Shown piece after piece: positions 7,694 to 15,126 of a DNA stretch of 22,517 nt. The notes below the pieces were generated by a model. That model was not told the origin of the DNA and ran no database searches. It saw nothing but the letters and a program-made list of their open reading frames with translations. The DNA comes from CAZNRY01 sp964575675 (GTDB lineage: Bacteria > Eisenbacteria > RBG-16-71-46 > CAIMUX01 > VGJL01): positions 1 to 22,517 of the forward strand of contig CAZNRY010000049.1 in the NCBI GenBank assembly GCA_964575675.1, in the 5' to 3' direction. Position numbers and translations under genes: made by a program. Position 1 is the stretch's first letter. Each line of letters begins with the position of its first letter.

Positions 7694-9079
7694 CTACTCC
7701 GGGAAGTACTCGTCGCGCCGGGTGTCGAGCGACCTGAAACGGGTGAGCTCCGAATCGAAGAAGAGCTTCACGGTTCCCGTCGGGCCGTTCCGGTGCTTGC
7801 CGATGATGACCTCGGCGCGGCCCCTGAGCTCCTCCTTCTTTGCCTCCTTGGCGTAAACCTCCTCGCGGAAGATGAAGATGACGATGTCGGCGTCCTGCTC
7901 GATCGCACCCGATTCACGGAGGTCGGCGAGCACGGGACGTTTCTCGTCGCGCGCCTCGACCGCGCGGGAGAGCTGCGAGAGGGCCATGACGGGGATCGAG
8001 AGCTCCTTGGCGAGCGCCTTCAGAGACCGCGAGATCGAGCTGATCTCCTGCTGCCGGTTCTCGACCTTTGCGAACCCGCGGGCGAGTTGGAGGTAATCGA
8101 TGATCAAGAGACCCAGGTTCTGCTCGCTCTTCAGACGGCGAGCCTTCGCGCGGATTTCCATGATCGAGGCGGCCGGGGTGTCGTCGATGAAGATCGGCGC
8201 CTCGGTCAGGACGCCCGCGGCCTGGATCAAGTTTACCCATTCGTTCTCGTTGATGAAACCGGTCCGGAATCGGTGCGCGGGAATCTGGCTCGTCGATGCG
8301 AGAAGCCGCTGCACGAGCTGGTCGCGCGACATCTCGAGCGAGAAGATTCCGACCGGGATCTTCATGTTGATGGCCGCATGCTCGGCGACGTTCAGGCAGA
8401 AACTCGTCTTCCCCATGGCGGGACGCCCCGCGACGACGATCAGATCCGACGCCTGGAATCCAGCGGTGAGGCGGTCCATGTCCGCGAAGCCGCTTGGCAC
8501 GCCGGTCACCGCGCGCTTCGTCTCGAAGACCTGCTCGAGGAGGGTGATCACGCGCGGCAGAAGCGAGCGGATCGCGATGAAACCCTTCTTCATCCGGGGA
8601 TCGTTGATCCCGAAGATCATCTGCTCGGCCGTGTCGATCAGCTCGCCCGAGGAGCTCGCCCCCTCGTACCCCTTGCGGACGATCTCGGTGCCGGTGCGGA
8701 TCAGCTCCCGCATCACGTGCTTCTCGAGAACGAGACGGCAGTGGTGCTCGATGTGCGCCGCGGTCGCGACCTGGTCCTGCAGCGAGGACAGGAATGCGGT
8801 CCCGCCGATCACCTCGAGCAGCCCGCGCGAACGCATCTCCTCGGCCAAGCCGATCAGGTCGGCGGGCATCCCCCGTTCGTAAAGCGAGGAGATCGCCTCG
8901 AACACTTTCCCGTGAGAATCCCGATAGAAGCACTCGGAACCCAGGATCTCCACCGCGCGTCCGATCGCATCCTTGTCGAGGAGCATCGCCCCCAGAACGG
9001 CCTGCTCCCCTTCGAGATTCTGCGGCGGAACCCGTGTCCCCGACTCGGCCTCGTGCTGCGTCTCCCGCGCCACGTTCAC
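7694..9079 (-). CDS. dnaB: Replicative DNA helicase DnaB
   Basis: This is the hexameric 5'-3' helicase of the replication fork. The 461-residue protein has the N-terminal DnaB domain (PPQNLEGEQAVLGAMLL, then about 19-120) and a RecA-type C-terminal domain with Walker A GRPAMGKT (218-225). Walker B LLIIDYLQL, the ALSQLSRAVE motif and the C-terminal KHRNGPTG motif follow. No intein interrupts the P-loop. It begins three bases after the UDG stop codon. Two GTG starts are possible: 9079 (GGAG six bases upstream) and 9073 (AGGGAG five bases upstream). They differ by two residues. No dnaC-like loader is present in the window. Confidence 0.96.
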   Translation of the reverse strand: MNVARETQHEAESGTRVPPQNLEGEQAVLGAMLLDKDAIGRAVEILGSECFYRDSHGKVFEAISSLYERGMPADLIGLAEEMRSRGLLEVIGGTAFLSSLQDQVATAAHIEHHCRLVLEKHVMRELIRTGTEIVRKGYEGASSSGELIDTAEQMIFGINDPRMKKGFIAIRSLLPRVITLLEQVFETKRAVTGVPSGFADMDRLTAGFQASDLIVVAGRPAMGKTSFCLNVAEHAAINMKIPVGIFSLEMSRDQLVQRLLASTSQIPAHRFRTGFINENEWVNLIQAAGVLTEAPIFIDDTPAASIMEIRAKARRLKSEQNLGLLIIDYLQLARGFAKVENRQQEISSISRSLKALAKELSIPVMALSQLSRAVEARDEKRPVLADLRESGAIEQDADIVIFIFREEVYAKEAKKEELRGRAEVIIGKHRNGPTGTVKLFFDSELTRFRSLDTRRDEYFPE

Positions 9080-9082
9080 TCC

Positions 9083-10006
9083 CTACTCCGCGTCGAGCAA
9101 CGCGCGGACTTTCTGTACGTCCTCCCAGACAAGCGGCTTCAGCGCCGGGTTTCGCAAAAGGGCGGCCGGGTGATAGGTCGGGATCACCTTCGAGCCGCGA
9201 TACGCGTAAACAGCCCCGCGCATCGTCTTCATCGCCGCATTCTCACCGGTTAGAAAGAAGGTCGAGTGGCGCCCAAGCGTGCAGATCACCTTCGGCTTGA
9301 GGATCTCGAGCTGGCGCGCGAGGAAGGGCGCACAGCTCGCGACCTCGTCGGGCTGCGGATCCCGGTTCCCCGGCGGGCGGCACTTGATGACATTGCAGAT
9401 GTAGACCTGCTCGCGTTTCAGGCCGATCGCCTCGATGATTCGCGTCAGCAACTCTCCCGCCCGGCCAACGAAGGGAATGCCCTGCCGATCCTCTTCTGCG
9501 CCGGGGGCCTCGCCCACGAAGACGAGCGGAACGGTCGCGCCGCCGACCCCGAAAACGACGCTGTTGCATCCCCCGCGGAGCGCACAGCGCGTGCAGCCGA
9601 CCGCTTCCTTCTCGACGATCTCGAGCTCTCGATCCCAATCGAGGGTCCGTCCGCCCGCGGCTGGCGGCGCTCCCCAGGCGGGCCGTACGGCGCGCCGCTG
9701 CGCTCCCACCGGGGCAGCGGGCGGCGATGCCATCGACGCGGCTACCGACATCCCTGGGGCGGGCGGCGCGATATGCGCGGGCGGACGCGCGAACCTCTGC
9801 GCGGGCGGCGGAGTTCCTGGGACTTGCGGAGCGGCCGCTCGCGGCACGGGCGCGCTATCTGCGGCACGCGGCGCGGACGGAGGCGCCTGCGCGTAGAGCG
9901 CGCGCAGGGCATCCTTGAGATCGGGGGCGCACCAGTATCCGACCCCGGAGCGCTGCTCCTGCCGGATCTGAAGACTCAGTAGCGAGAGGAACCGCTCGCG
10001 GGTCAT
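9083..10006 (-). CDS. Family 4 (4Fe-4S) uracil-DNA glycosylase with Pro/Ala-rich N-terminal extension
   Basis: The enzyme removes uracil from DNA to start base excision repair. Its catalytic domain covers about 130-307. The cysteines C138, C141 (CTRC), C209 and C225 have the spacing of the family 4 iron-sulfur cluster ligands. GEAPGAEED (165-173) is motif 1 and HPAALLRNP (from H279) is motif 2. The first 50 residues form a short domain rich in charged residues and Leu, joined by a Pro/Ala-rich linker (about 41-118). The total length of 307 exceeds the minimal 190-210-residue enzymes. Its ATG overlaps the coaBC stop codon (ATGA) and dnaB follows after 3 bases. The fold is also used by phage polymerase-like domains, but the cysteines and both motifs favour a true glycosylase. 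Confidence 0.93.
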   Translation of the reverse strand: MTRERFLSLLSLQIRQEQRSGVGYWCAPDLKDALRALYAQAPPSAPRAADSAPVPRAAAPQVPGTPPPAQRFARPPAHIAPPAPGMSVAASMASPPAAPVGAQRRAVRPAWGAPPAAGGRTLDWDRELEIVEKEAVGCTRCALRGGCNSVVFGVGGATVPLVFVGEAPGAEEDRQGIPFVGRAGELLTRIIEAIGLKREQVYICNVIKCRPPGNRDPQPDEVASCAPFLARQLEILKPKVICTLGRHSTFFLTGENAAMKTMRGAVYAYRGSKVIPTYHPAALLRNPALKPLVWEDVQKVRALLDAE

Positions 10007-11346
10007 TTTCCGCTCCCGGGGCGCCGCCTGCCGGGCCCGCCCTTCCTTTTCTCTCCGGCGCTCCCCGAACCAGTGCCGCTCCTCGCAGCCCGGCCGGCCG
10101 CCGGCCCGGGGGGATCGGCCGGGATCATCCGGCGCAGGATCTCGCGCGCGACCTCAGCCTTCGTCATCAGGGGGAACGATTCCTCCCGCCCGTCCGGATA
10201 GAGGAAGACAACCTCGCTCGTGTCGCTCCCGAATTCGCTGCCGATTCGCAGCGGGTAGTTCAGGACCATCATGTCGCAGCCTTTGCGGACCATCTTGGCG
10301 CGCGCCCTGGCCCGGCCTTCCGTCGTCTCCAAGGCAAACCCCACGCTCCTCATCTTCTTCCGCGAGGAGGCGAGGGTCGCAAGGATGTCCGGATTCGCGC
10401 GGAGTTTCAGGCCGATCTCCCTCTTCCCGCCCTCGATCTTTGTCCGCTGGACGGACAAGGCGCGGTAGTCGGCGACCGCGGCGGCCATCACGAGGATCGG
10501 ATGATCCTTGGAGAGCCGTTTGCAGGCGGTGAGCATCTCATCGGCCGTTGCGACCTCGATTCGCGTCACGCCGAGGGGCGGCGCGACGGAAACCGCGCCG
10601 TGGACGAGCGTCACCGGGAAGCCCATCCTCCTGGCCTCTTCCGCGATCGCGAAACCCATCCTGCCGCTCGAGCGGTTCGTGAGGACGCGGACCGGATCGA
10701 TCGGCTCCTGTGTGCCGCCGGCGGTGACCAGAACCCTCGGGAGATCGGTCCGCCCCGGACCCATCAATTGAAGGGCGCGGTCGACGATGACGACCGGATC
10801 GGCCATTTTCCCGCGGCCGAACTCGCCGCAGGCCAGATCGCCCTCGACGGGATCGACGAACTCGTACCCGCGCCGCCTGAGCGTGTCCACGTTCGCCCGC
10901 ACCGCGGGGTTCTCCCACATCCGCGTGTTCATCGCCGGAGCGAACAGGACCTTCACCGACGAGGCCAGAATTGCGGTGGAGAGGGGCTCGTCGGCGATCC
11001 CGGCGGCGACCTTCCCGATGAGATTCCCGGATGCGGGGGCGACGAGTATCAAGTTCGACTCGCGACTGGCCTGGATGTGGCGGATCCCGCCCCCCGACCT
11101 CTCTCCACCCCAATCCATGTAGGGACCGCCGGTCTCGGCGGAGAAGAGATCGACCGTGACGGGATTGCCGGAGAGGGTTCCCAACGTCATCGGTCCGATG
11201 AACTCGCGGGCGGATGGGGTCATCACAACGTGGACATCGATCCCCTCCTTGCGGAACAGGCGGATGATGTCGGCCGCCTTGTATGCGGCGATCGAGCCGG
11301 TCACTCCCAGGACCACGCGCCGCGCGGGGATCTCGTTGGTCACCAT
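10003..11346 (-). CDS. coaBC: Bifunctional phosphopantothenoylcysteine decarboxylase/synthase
   Basis: CoaBC joins cysteine to 4'-phosphopantothenate and decarboxylates the product, two steps of coenzyme A synthesis. The FMN-dependent CoaC half includes GVTGSIAAYKAAD (14-26), the catalytic His90 in IRHI, PAMN (137-140) and the active-site Cys173 in ACGEFGRGKMAD. The CoaB half starts near LVTAGGTQEPIDPVR and contains NRSSGRMG. The protein is 447 residues, with a basic Gly/Pro-rich tail of about 40 residues. I chose the ATG at 11346 because GGAGGG lies 7 bases upstream. The frame continues back to 11430, but that part is not conserved. It overlaps the UDG gene by four bases. Confidence 0.95.
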   Translation of the reverse strand: MVTNEIPARRVVLGVTGSIAAYKAADIIRLFRKEGIDVHVVMTPSAREFIGPMTLGTLSGNPVTVDLFSAETGGPYMDWGGERSGGGIRHIQASRESNLILVAPASGNLIGKVAAGIADEPLSTAILASSVKVLFAPAMNTRMWENPAVRANVDTLRRRGYEFVDPVEGDLACGEFGRGKMADPVVIVDRALQLMGPGRTDLPRVLVTAGGTQEPIDPVRVLTNRSSGRMGFAIAEEARRMGFPVTLVHGAVSVAPPLGVTRIEVATADEMLTACKRLSKDHPILVMAAAVADYRALSVQRTKIEGGKREIGLKLRANPDILATLASSRKKMRSVGFALETTEGRARARAKMVRKGCDMMVLNYPLRIGSEFGSDTSEVVFLYPDGREESFPLMTKAEVAREILRRMIPADPPGPAAGRAARSGTGSGSAGEKRKGGPGRRRPGSGK

Positions 11347-11440
11347 CGCCAAACCCTCCTCACATCTTCCGTCATGACCCCGATCACTCGATGCCTGGCG
11401 GCATTCCGACGGCTGGCCGGGGCGGACCACCCCGAGCGGA
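11347..11440. other. gmk-coaBC spacer lacking rpoZ
   Basis: This 94-base spacer contains a small GC hairpin (11418-11422 with 11430-11434) and the coaBC ribosome binding site. The minus-strand frame through it shows no similarity to the RNA polymerase omega subunit, which would also need about 60-90 codons. It is not long enough to hold rpoZ. Confidence 0.6.
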
Positions 11441-12052
11441 TTACCAGGCGGGGGGGGCCTCCAGGCGCGAGACCCGCCGGCGCTCCGCCCGTAGGATCGC
11501 CGCGAGATCGGCGACGCACGAATCGAGCAGATCGTTGACGATCACGTAATCATACCGCTCGATCTCGCAGAGTTCCTCATGGGCGCGGCGGATCCGTCCA
11601 TCAACCGCTTCTGGGGTGTCCGTCCCGCGTCCGAGGAGCCGGGCGCGGAGGTCTTCCCATGAGGGAGGAAGGACGAAGATCAGGACGGCGTTCGGATAGT
11701 GCCGTCGGACCTGAAGCCCCCCCTGAACCTCGATGTTGAGCACGACGCTCAGCCCCGATGCGACCTTGGCTTCCAGAAACGCCTTCGGCGTCCCGTACCT
11801 TGCGCCGTTGTAGACGGCCAACTCGGCGAGATCCCCCTTCTCCTCAAGCTCTCGGAATCTCTGATCGCTTACGAAGAAGTAGCTACGGCCGTCGACCTCG
11901 TCGCCGCGCGGCGGACGGGTCGTGGCGGAGACGGAGCGGATGCAGCGAGGATCCTGGAGCAAGAGACGGTCCACGAGGCTCGTCTTGCCTACACCCGACG
12001 GACCCGAGACCACGACGGGGAATGCGGCTTCCTTGCGCGTCCATCGTTCCAT
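11441..12052 (-). CDS. gmk: Guanylate kinase
   Basis: Gmk phosphorylates GMP to GDP with ATP. From the ATG at 12052 the protein has 203 residues, normal for the family. The P-loop GPSGVGKT is at 17-24, followed by the GMP-binding SATTRPPRGDEVDGRSYFF segment. The C-terminal IERYDYVIVND is characteristic. An in-frame extension back to 12313 is out-of-frame yicC sequence and is rejected. The ribosome binding site is weak. It lies 35 bases after yicC, a usual neighbour. The next gene is coaBC after 94 bases; the rpoZ gene that often lies between them is not present. Confidence 0.95.
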   Translation of the reverse strand: MERWTRKEAAFPVVVSGPSGVGKTSLVDRLLLQDPRCIRSVSATTRPPRGDEVDGRSYFFVSDQRFRELEEKGDLAELAVYNGARYGTPKAFLEAKVASGLSVVLNIEVQGGLQVRRHYPNAVLIFVLPPSWEDLRARLLGRGTDTPEAVDGRIRRAHEELCEIERYDYVIVNDLLDSCVADLAAILRAERRRVSRLEAPPAW

Positions 12053-12087
12053 TGCGAATCGACCCGCCCCCGGCCGCGCAGCGGCCG

Positions 12088-12972
12088 TCACTCGATGTTG
12101 GCCACCTGCTCGCGCAGGCGTTCCGACTCTTCCTTGATCGTGATCACCTCGCGGGCGATCGCGACATCGAGGCTCTTCGAGCCGATCGTGTTCGCCTCGC
12201 GGTTCATCTCTTGGAGTAGGAAGGTCAACTTCCGCCCGGCCGGCTCGGGCGCCAAGATCAGCTCGAGGAACTGCTGGCAGTGGGCGCGCAGCCGGACGCA
12301 CTCTTCCGTGCAATCGGTTCGGTCCGCGAAGAGGGCGATCTCCCCTTCGAGCCGGTTCCGCTGGTATTCGACATCCTCATTCTTCAGGAGCTCTTGGAGC
12401 CGGTCTCGCAGTCGGGTCCTCGCCGCCTCGATCATCCTCGGCACGTCCTGCTCGACGCGCGAGAGGCTCGCGAGGATCGATTCCAGCCGCGCGCGCAGGT
12501 CCCGGCTGAGGATCTCGCCTTCCCGGCGCTTCATCTGCACGAGATCGTCGAGCGCGCGATCCAGGGTCGGCGCGAGCGTCCGCCAGCCGGCCTCGTCGTC
12601 GAGCAAGTCCTTCTCCCAAGAAAGAACATCCGGCAGGCTGACGAAGGTTCCAATGTCGAGATCGCCCGAGAGGTTCAGTTTCTTCATCAGATCGCGGAGC
12701 AGACTCGCGTAGCGCTTGGCGACTTCCTCGTCGATCTTCAGGCGTCCCATCTCGCCGTCGTCTCCCTCGAGACTAACCGAGAGGGTGATCTTCCCGCGGC
12801 TCAGCCGTTCCTGCATGCGGTCGCGGACGCGGTTCTCGATCATGGCCAGGCTCTTCGGGAGTCGGATCGAGATCTCCGCGAAACGGTGATTGACGGTGCG
12901 GATCTCAACGACGAGGGTGCGTCCCCCCTCGCGCGTCTCCGCGCGGCCATAGCCGGTCATGCTGAGGAGCAT
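12088..12972 (-). CDS. yicC: YicC/YloC-family endoribonuclease
   Basis: YicC-family proteins are now known as endoribonucleases acting on RNA, including small RNAs in E. coli. The 294-residue length is typical. The N-terminal MTGYGRAE motif and VEIRTVNHRFAEISIRLP are signature segments. The C-terminal half ends with GRKLTFLLQEMNREANTIGSKS, the conserved YicC/DUF1732 block. The ATG at 12972 has CGGAGG six bases upstream, so the in-frame extension to 13230 is rejected. It is the first gene of the long minus-strand operon, just after the promoter at 12997-13025, and is followed by gmk after 35 bases. No remA (DUF370) gene lies between them. Confidence 0.95.
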   Translation of the reverse strand: MLLSMTGYGRAETREGGRTLVVEIRTVNHRFAEISIRLPKSLAMIENRVRDRMQERLSRGKITLSVSLEGDDGEMGRLKIDEEVAKRYASLLRDLMKKLNLSGDLDIGTFVSLPDVLSWEKDLLDDEAGWRTLAPTLDRALDDLVQMKRREGEILSRDLRARLESILASLSRVEQDVPRMIEAARTRLRDRLQELLKNEDVEYQRNRLEGEIALFADRTDCTEECVRLRAHCQQFLELILAPEPAGRKLTFLLQEMNREANTIGSKSLDVAIAREVITIKEESERLREQVANIE

Positions 12973-12996
12973 CGTGAGCCTCCGGGTTGGGCGGTT

Positions 12997-13025
12997 AGAA
13001 TATCCCTCGACTGCTCGCGGGTCAA
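12997..13025 (-). promoter_or_regulatory. Sigma70-type promoter for the yicC operon
   Basis: On the minus strand -35 TTGACC (13020-13025; 5/6), a 17-base spacer and -10 TATTCT (12997-13002; 4/6) precede yicC. The expected start is near 12990, giving a leader of about 18 bases that already contains the ribosome binding site. It is the best promoter match upstream of the nine-gene run and probably drives it. No internal promoter of similar quality was noticed, but I could not scan exhaustively. Confidence 0.65.
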
Positions 13026-13083
13026 TGCGGATGACAATCGCCCGTCTTCTCTCGCCGGGCATTCCCTCCGGATCGGGGCTACA

Positions 13084-13114
13084 CTCGCGGGGCCGCACGT
13101 CCTGCGTCCGCGAG
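13084..13114. repeat. Inverted repeat in the yicC-rqcH divergent region
   Basis: CTCGCGG (13084-13090) and CCGCGAG (13108-13114) form a perfect 7-bp stem. Inside it CGCA (94-97) and TGCG (103-106) can add four more pairs. It lies 31 bases before the rqcH ATG, so it could be a 5' leader hairpin or a protein-binding palindrome. No function is demonstrated by the sequence. Confidence 0.4.
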
Positions 13115-13144
13115 ACAGAGTGGTCGGATTGAGGGGGAGCGCCG

Positions 13145-15019
13145 ATGGAGTCCCGCATTCTCGATGCATGCCGAGAGGATCTCGCCGGGCAGATCGCGCC
13201 CAGAGCGCAGATTCTCGACGTGGGATCCACGGATCCGCACCGCTGCGATCTTCTGCTCGAACGGACCGGAAAGGACGGAGGCAGGGCCCGGCTCGTCGTG
13301 GACCTCTCGCCTGCCCGCCCCTGCCTCTACCTCGCACGGCCCCAAACGACCGTGTCGGGAAGTGAACAGCTCCGTCGCCTCCTCGTCGGCAAATGGATCA
13401 CAGGTGTTGACCGCCCGACGGCGGGACCGGTCCTCCGACTCGTCCTCGCGCCGCCGGGGGGCAGAGATGTCGCATCCTGGCTCGTATTCGAGTGGTTGGG
13501 CGGAAGCCCCGGCGCCGTCGTCGTCGACCCCGTTTCGGGCGAGGTCCTCGCGTCGCTCGGCGAGCCGACCGGCCCCGCCAGGGCGCGCAGGGAGCGCGGG
13601 GCTTCCTATCACTGGCCATCATCGCCCCACAAACCGGCCTACGATCGCGCCACCGCGGAACAGACGAAATCGATCCTCGACGCGGCGAGAGATGCCGGCC
13701 ACGCCCGCGCTCTCGCGCGCGGCTTCTCCGGGCTGCCGACTTTCCTCGCCCACGAGGCCGTTCACCGCGGAGGAAGCGACCCATCCGCCCTTGCGGCGGC
13801 CCTCCGCGCGATCGCTTCTGAATCGTTCTCGCCGACGCTCTACGCGATTCCCGATCCGCCCGCCGGCCTGCAGCGGGAGTTCGTGAGCCCAATCCCACTG
13901 CGTTCCCTTGCCTCATTCGAGGCAAAGCGCCCGGGCGGCTTGTTCCGTCTCCTGGAACACGCCCATGAAGCCGCCCTGAGGATCGCTGCCGAGGATCAGG
14001 TCCGGAACAGTTGGCTGCGCCTTCTATCGCGCGAGGAGAGCCGCTTGATCCGCCTGCGCGAGAGGCTTGCAGAGGAGCTCAGGGAAGCCTCCGGAGCGCC
14101 CGATCTGCGCCTCAAGGCTGAGGCGATCCTGATCCACCTGAAAGAGGTTCCGCGAGGCGCCAAGCAGCTCGAGTGCCCCGACCCGAAGGAACCGAGTCAG
14201 ATTCTACAAATCGATCTCGACCCCCGAATGTCTGCCGCAGCGAATGCGGAGACCCTCTTCAAACGCGCGCGGCGCCTCGAAAAGGGCGCATTGCTGCGCG
14301 CACGTAGAGTCCGCGCGCTGGAGGAGGCGATCGCGAAGCTCGCGTCATTGCGCGAGGAGGCGACGTCGAAATCGAGGCTCTTGCCCACGAAGGGCGCCCT
14401 CCTGCTCCGCGCGGCTCTCGGGCATTTCGTGCGGGAAGGGGTCCTTGCCGCGTGGGCGAAGGAGATCGCAACCGGAGGGATGGACGTGCGGTCCGAGGGG
14501 TCGGACGTGCGGTCCGGGCGGGCAAGGACGCGATCCGCCGGGACCGAGGAGGGCGGAAGGCCGCGAGATGCGGGGACGCCCCCTCGTCCCAGGCCGGCCG
14601 GCCGACGCGGCGAGAATCGCTTCCACCCGCGGTCCTTCAAGACGAAGGATGGATGGACGGTCCTGGTGGGCAGATCCAATCAGGAGAACGACTACGTGAC
14701 CCATCGCCTGGCCAAGCCGGATGACTATTGGTTCCACGTGCACGGCTGCCCAGGCAGCCACGTGATCCTTCGGCGCGAGGGACGGAAGGACAATCCGAGC
14801 GCGCGGACGATCGAGGAGGTCGCGGCGATCGCGGCGTTTTTCAGCAAGGCGCGGACCTCGCGGAAGGCCCCGGTGATCTACACGCTGAAGAAGTATGTGC
14901 GGAAGGCGCGGGGAGGGAGCCCGGGACTCGCGATCGTCACGCGCGAGCGCACGATCATGGTCGTTCCCGAGGCCTCTGTCGACGCCGGCCCCCCGGGATG
15001 GGGCGACGAGGAGATCTAG
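13145..15019 (+). CDS. rqcH: RqcH/Rqc2-like NFACT protein (ribosome quality control)
   Basis: RqcH binds stalled 50S subunits carrying nascent peptide-tRNA and recruits tRNA-Ala to add alanine tails for degradation. The 624-residue protein ends in a clear NFACT-R domain (about 490-600) with GRSNQENDYVTHRLA (from 508) and WFHVHGCPGSHVILR. The NFACT-N domain is divergent but keeps a GVDR motif (D89, R90), matching the Asp-Arg pair needed for tailing in known proteins. A Leu/Arg/Glu-rich middle part (about 280-430) fits the coiled-coil arms. A basic, low-complexity linker (about 444-489) carrying a 21-base tandem repeat makes it longer than usual. The ATG has GGGGGAG five bases upstream. It is divergent from yicC and convergent with the glycosyltransferase. 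An older name for this family is fibronectin-binding protein; I prefer RqcH. Confidence 0.88.
   Translation: MESRILDACREDLAGQIAPRAQILDVGSTDPHRCDLLLERTGKDGGRARLVVDLSPARPCLYLARPQTTVSGSEQLRRLLVGKWITGVDRPTAGPVLRLVLAPPGGRDVASWLVFEWLGGSPGAVVVDPVSGEVLASLGEPTGPARARRERGASYHWPSSPHKPAYDRATAEQTKSILDAARDAGHARALARGFSGLPTFLAHEAVHRGGSDPSALAAALRAIASESFSPTLYAIPDPPAGLQREFVSPIPLRSLASFEAKRPGGLFRLLEHAHEAALRIAAEDQVRNSWLRLLSREESRLIRLRERLAEELREASGAPDLRLKAEAILIHLKEVPRGAKQLECPDPKEPSQILQIDLDPRMSAAANAETLFKRARRLEKGALLRARRVRALEEAIAKLASLREEATSKSRLLPTKGALLLRAALGHFVREGVLAAWAKEIATGGMDVRSEGSDVRSGRARTRSAGTEEGGRPRDAGTPPRPRPAGRRGENRFHPRSFKTKDGWTVLVGRSNQENDYVTHRLAKPDDYWFHVHGCPGSHVILRREGRKDNPSARTIEEVAAIAAFFSKARTSRKAPVIYTLKKYVRKARGGSPGLAIVTRERTIMVVPEASVDAGPPGWGDEEI
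14482..14516 (+). repeat. 21-base tandem repeat inside rqcH
   Basis: The 14-base word GGACGTGCGGTCCG occurs at 14482-14495 and again at 14503-14516, a period of 21 bases (7 codons). It encodes two DVRS-containing units in the disordered linker before the NFACT-R domain. The period keeps the frame, consistent with recent slippage or duplication in a loosely constrained segment. Confidence 0.85.
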
Positions 15020-15126
15020 CCGGAGTTTCTCACCAGCCTGCTGCTGCGACGAACGGTGGTAAAAAGTACGGGCAAGCGCCCCGGATTGCGGCCGATCCCC
15101 CGACCTCACCGGGGCAACGTCGAGGT
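15020..15126. other. Convergent spacer between rqcH and the glycosyltransferase gene
   Basis: The 107-base spacer contains GCCCCGG (15078-15084) facing CCGGGGC (15109-15115), a 7-bp stem with a 24-base loop. No T-run follows on either strand. It may assist bidirectional termination, but an intrinsic terminator is not supported. Confidence 0.3.

Noticed and set aside
7655..9253. 532-codon plus-strand open frame opposite dnaB
   Set aside because: It mirrors the codons of a certain DnaB gene; its composition (Asp, Arg, Leu, His rich) is typical of an antisense shadow.
10501..11538. 345-codon plus-strand frame opposite coaBC and the gmk end
   Set aside because: It is antisense to two well-supported enzymes and spans their intergenic region without a ribosome binding site or domain.
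12053..12313. 87-residue N-terminal extension of guanylate kinase
   Set aside because: It is out-of-frame yicC sequence; the family length and P-loop position fit the ATG at 12052.
12973..13230. N-terminal extension of YicC to 380 residues
   Set aside because: A strong ribosome binding site and a good promoter lie within it, directly before the MLLSMTGYGR start.
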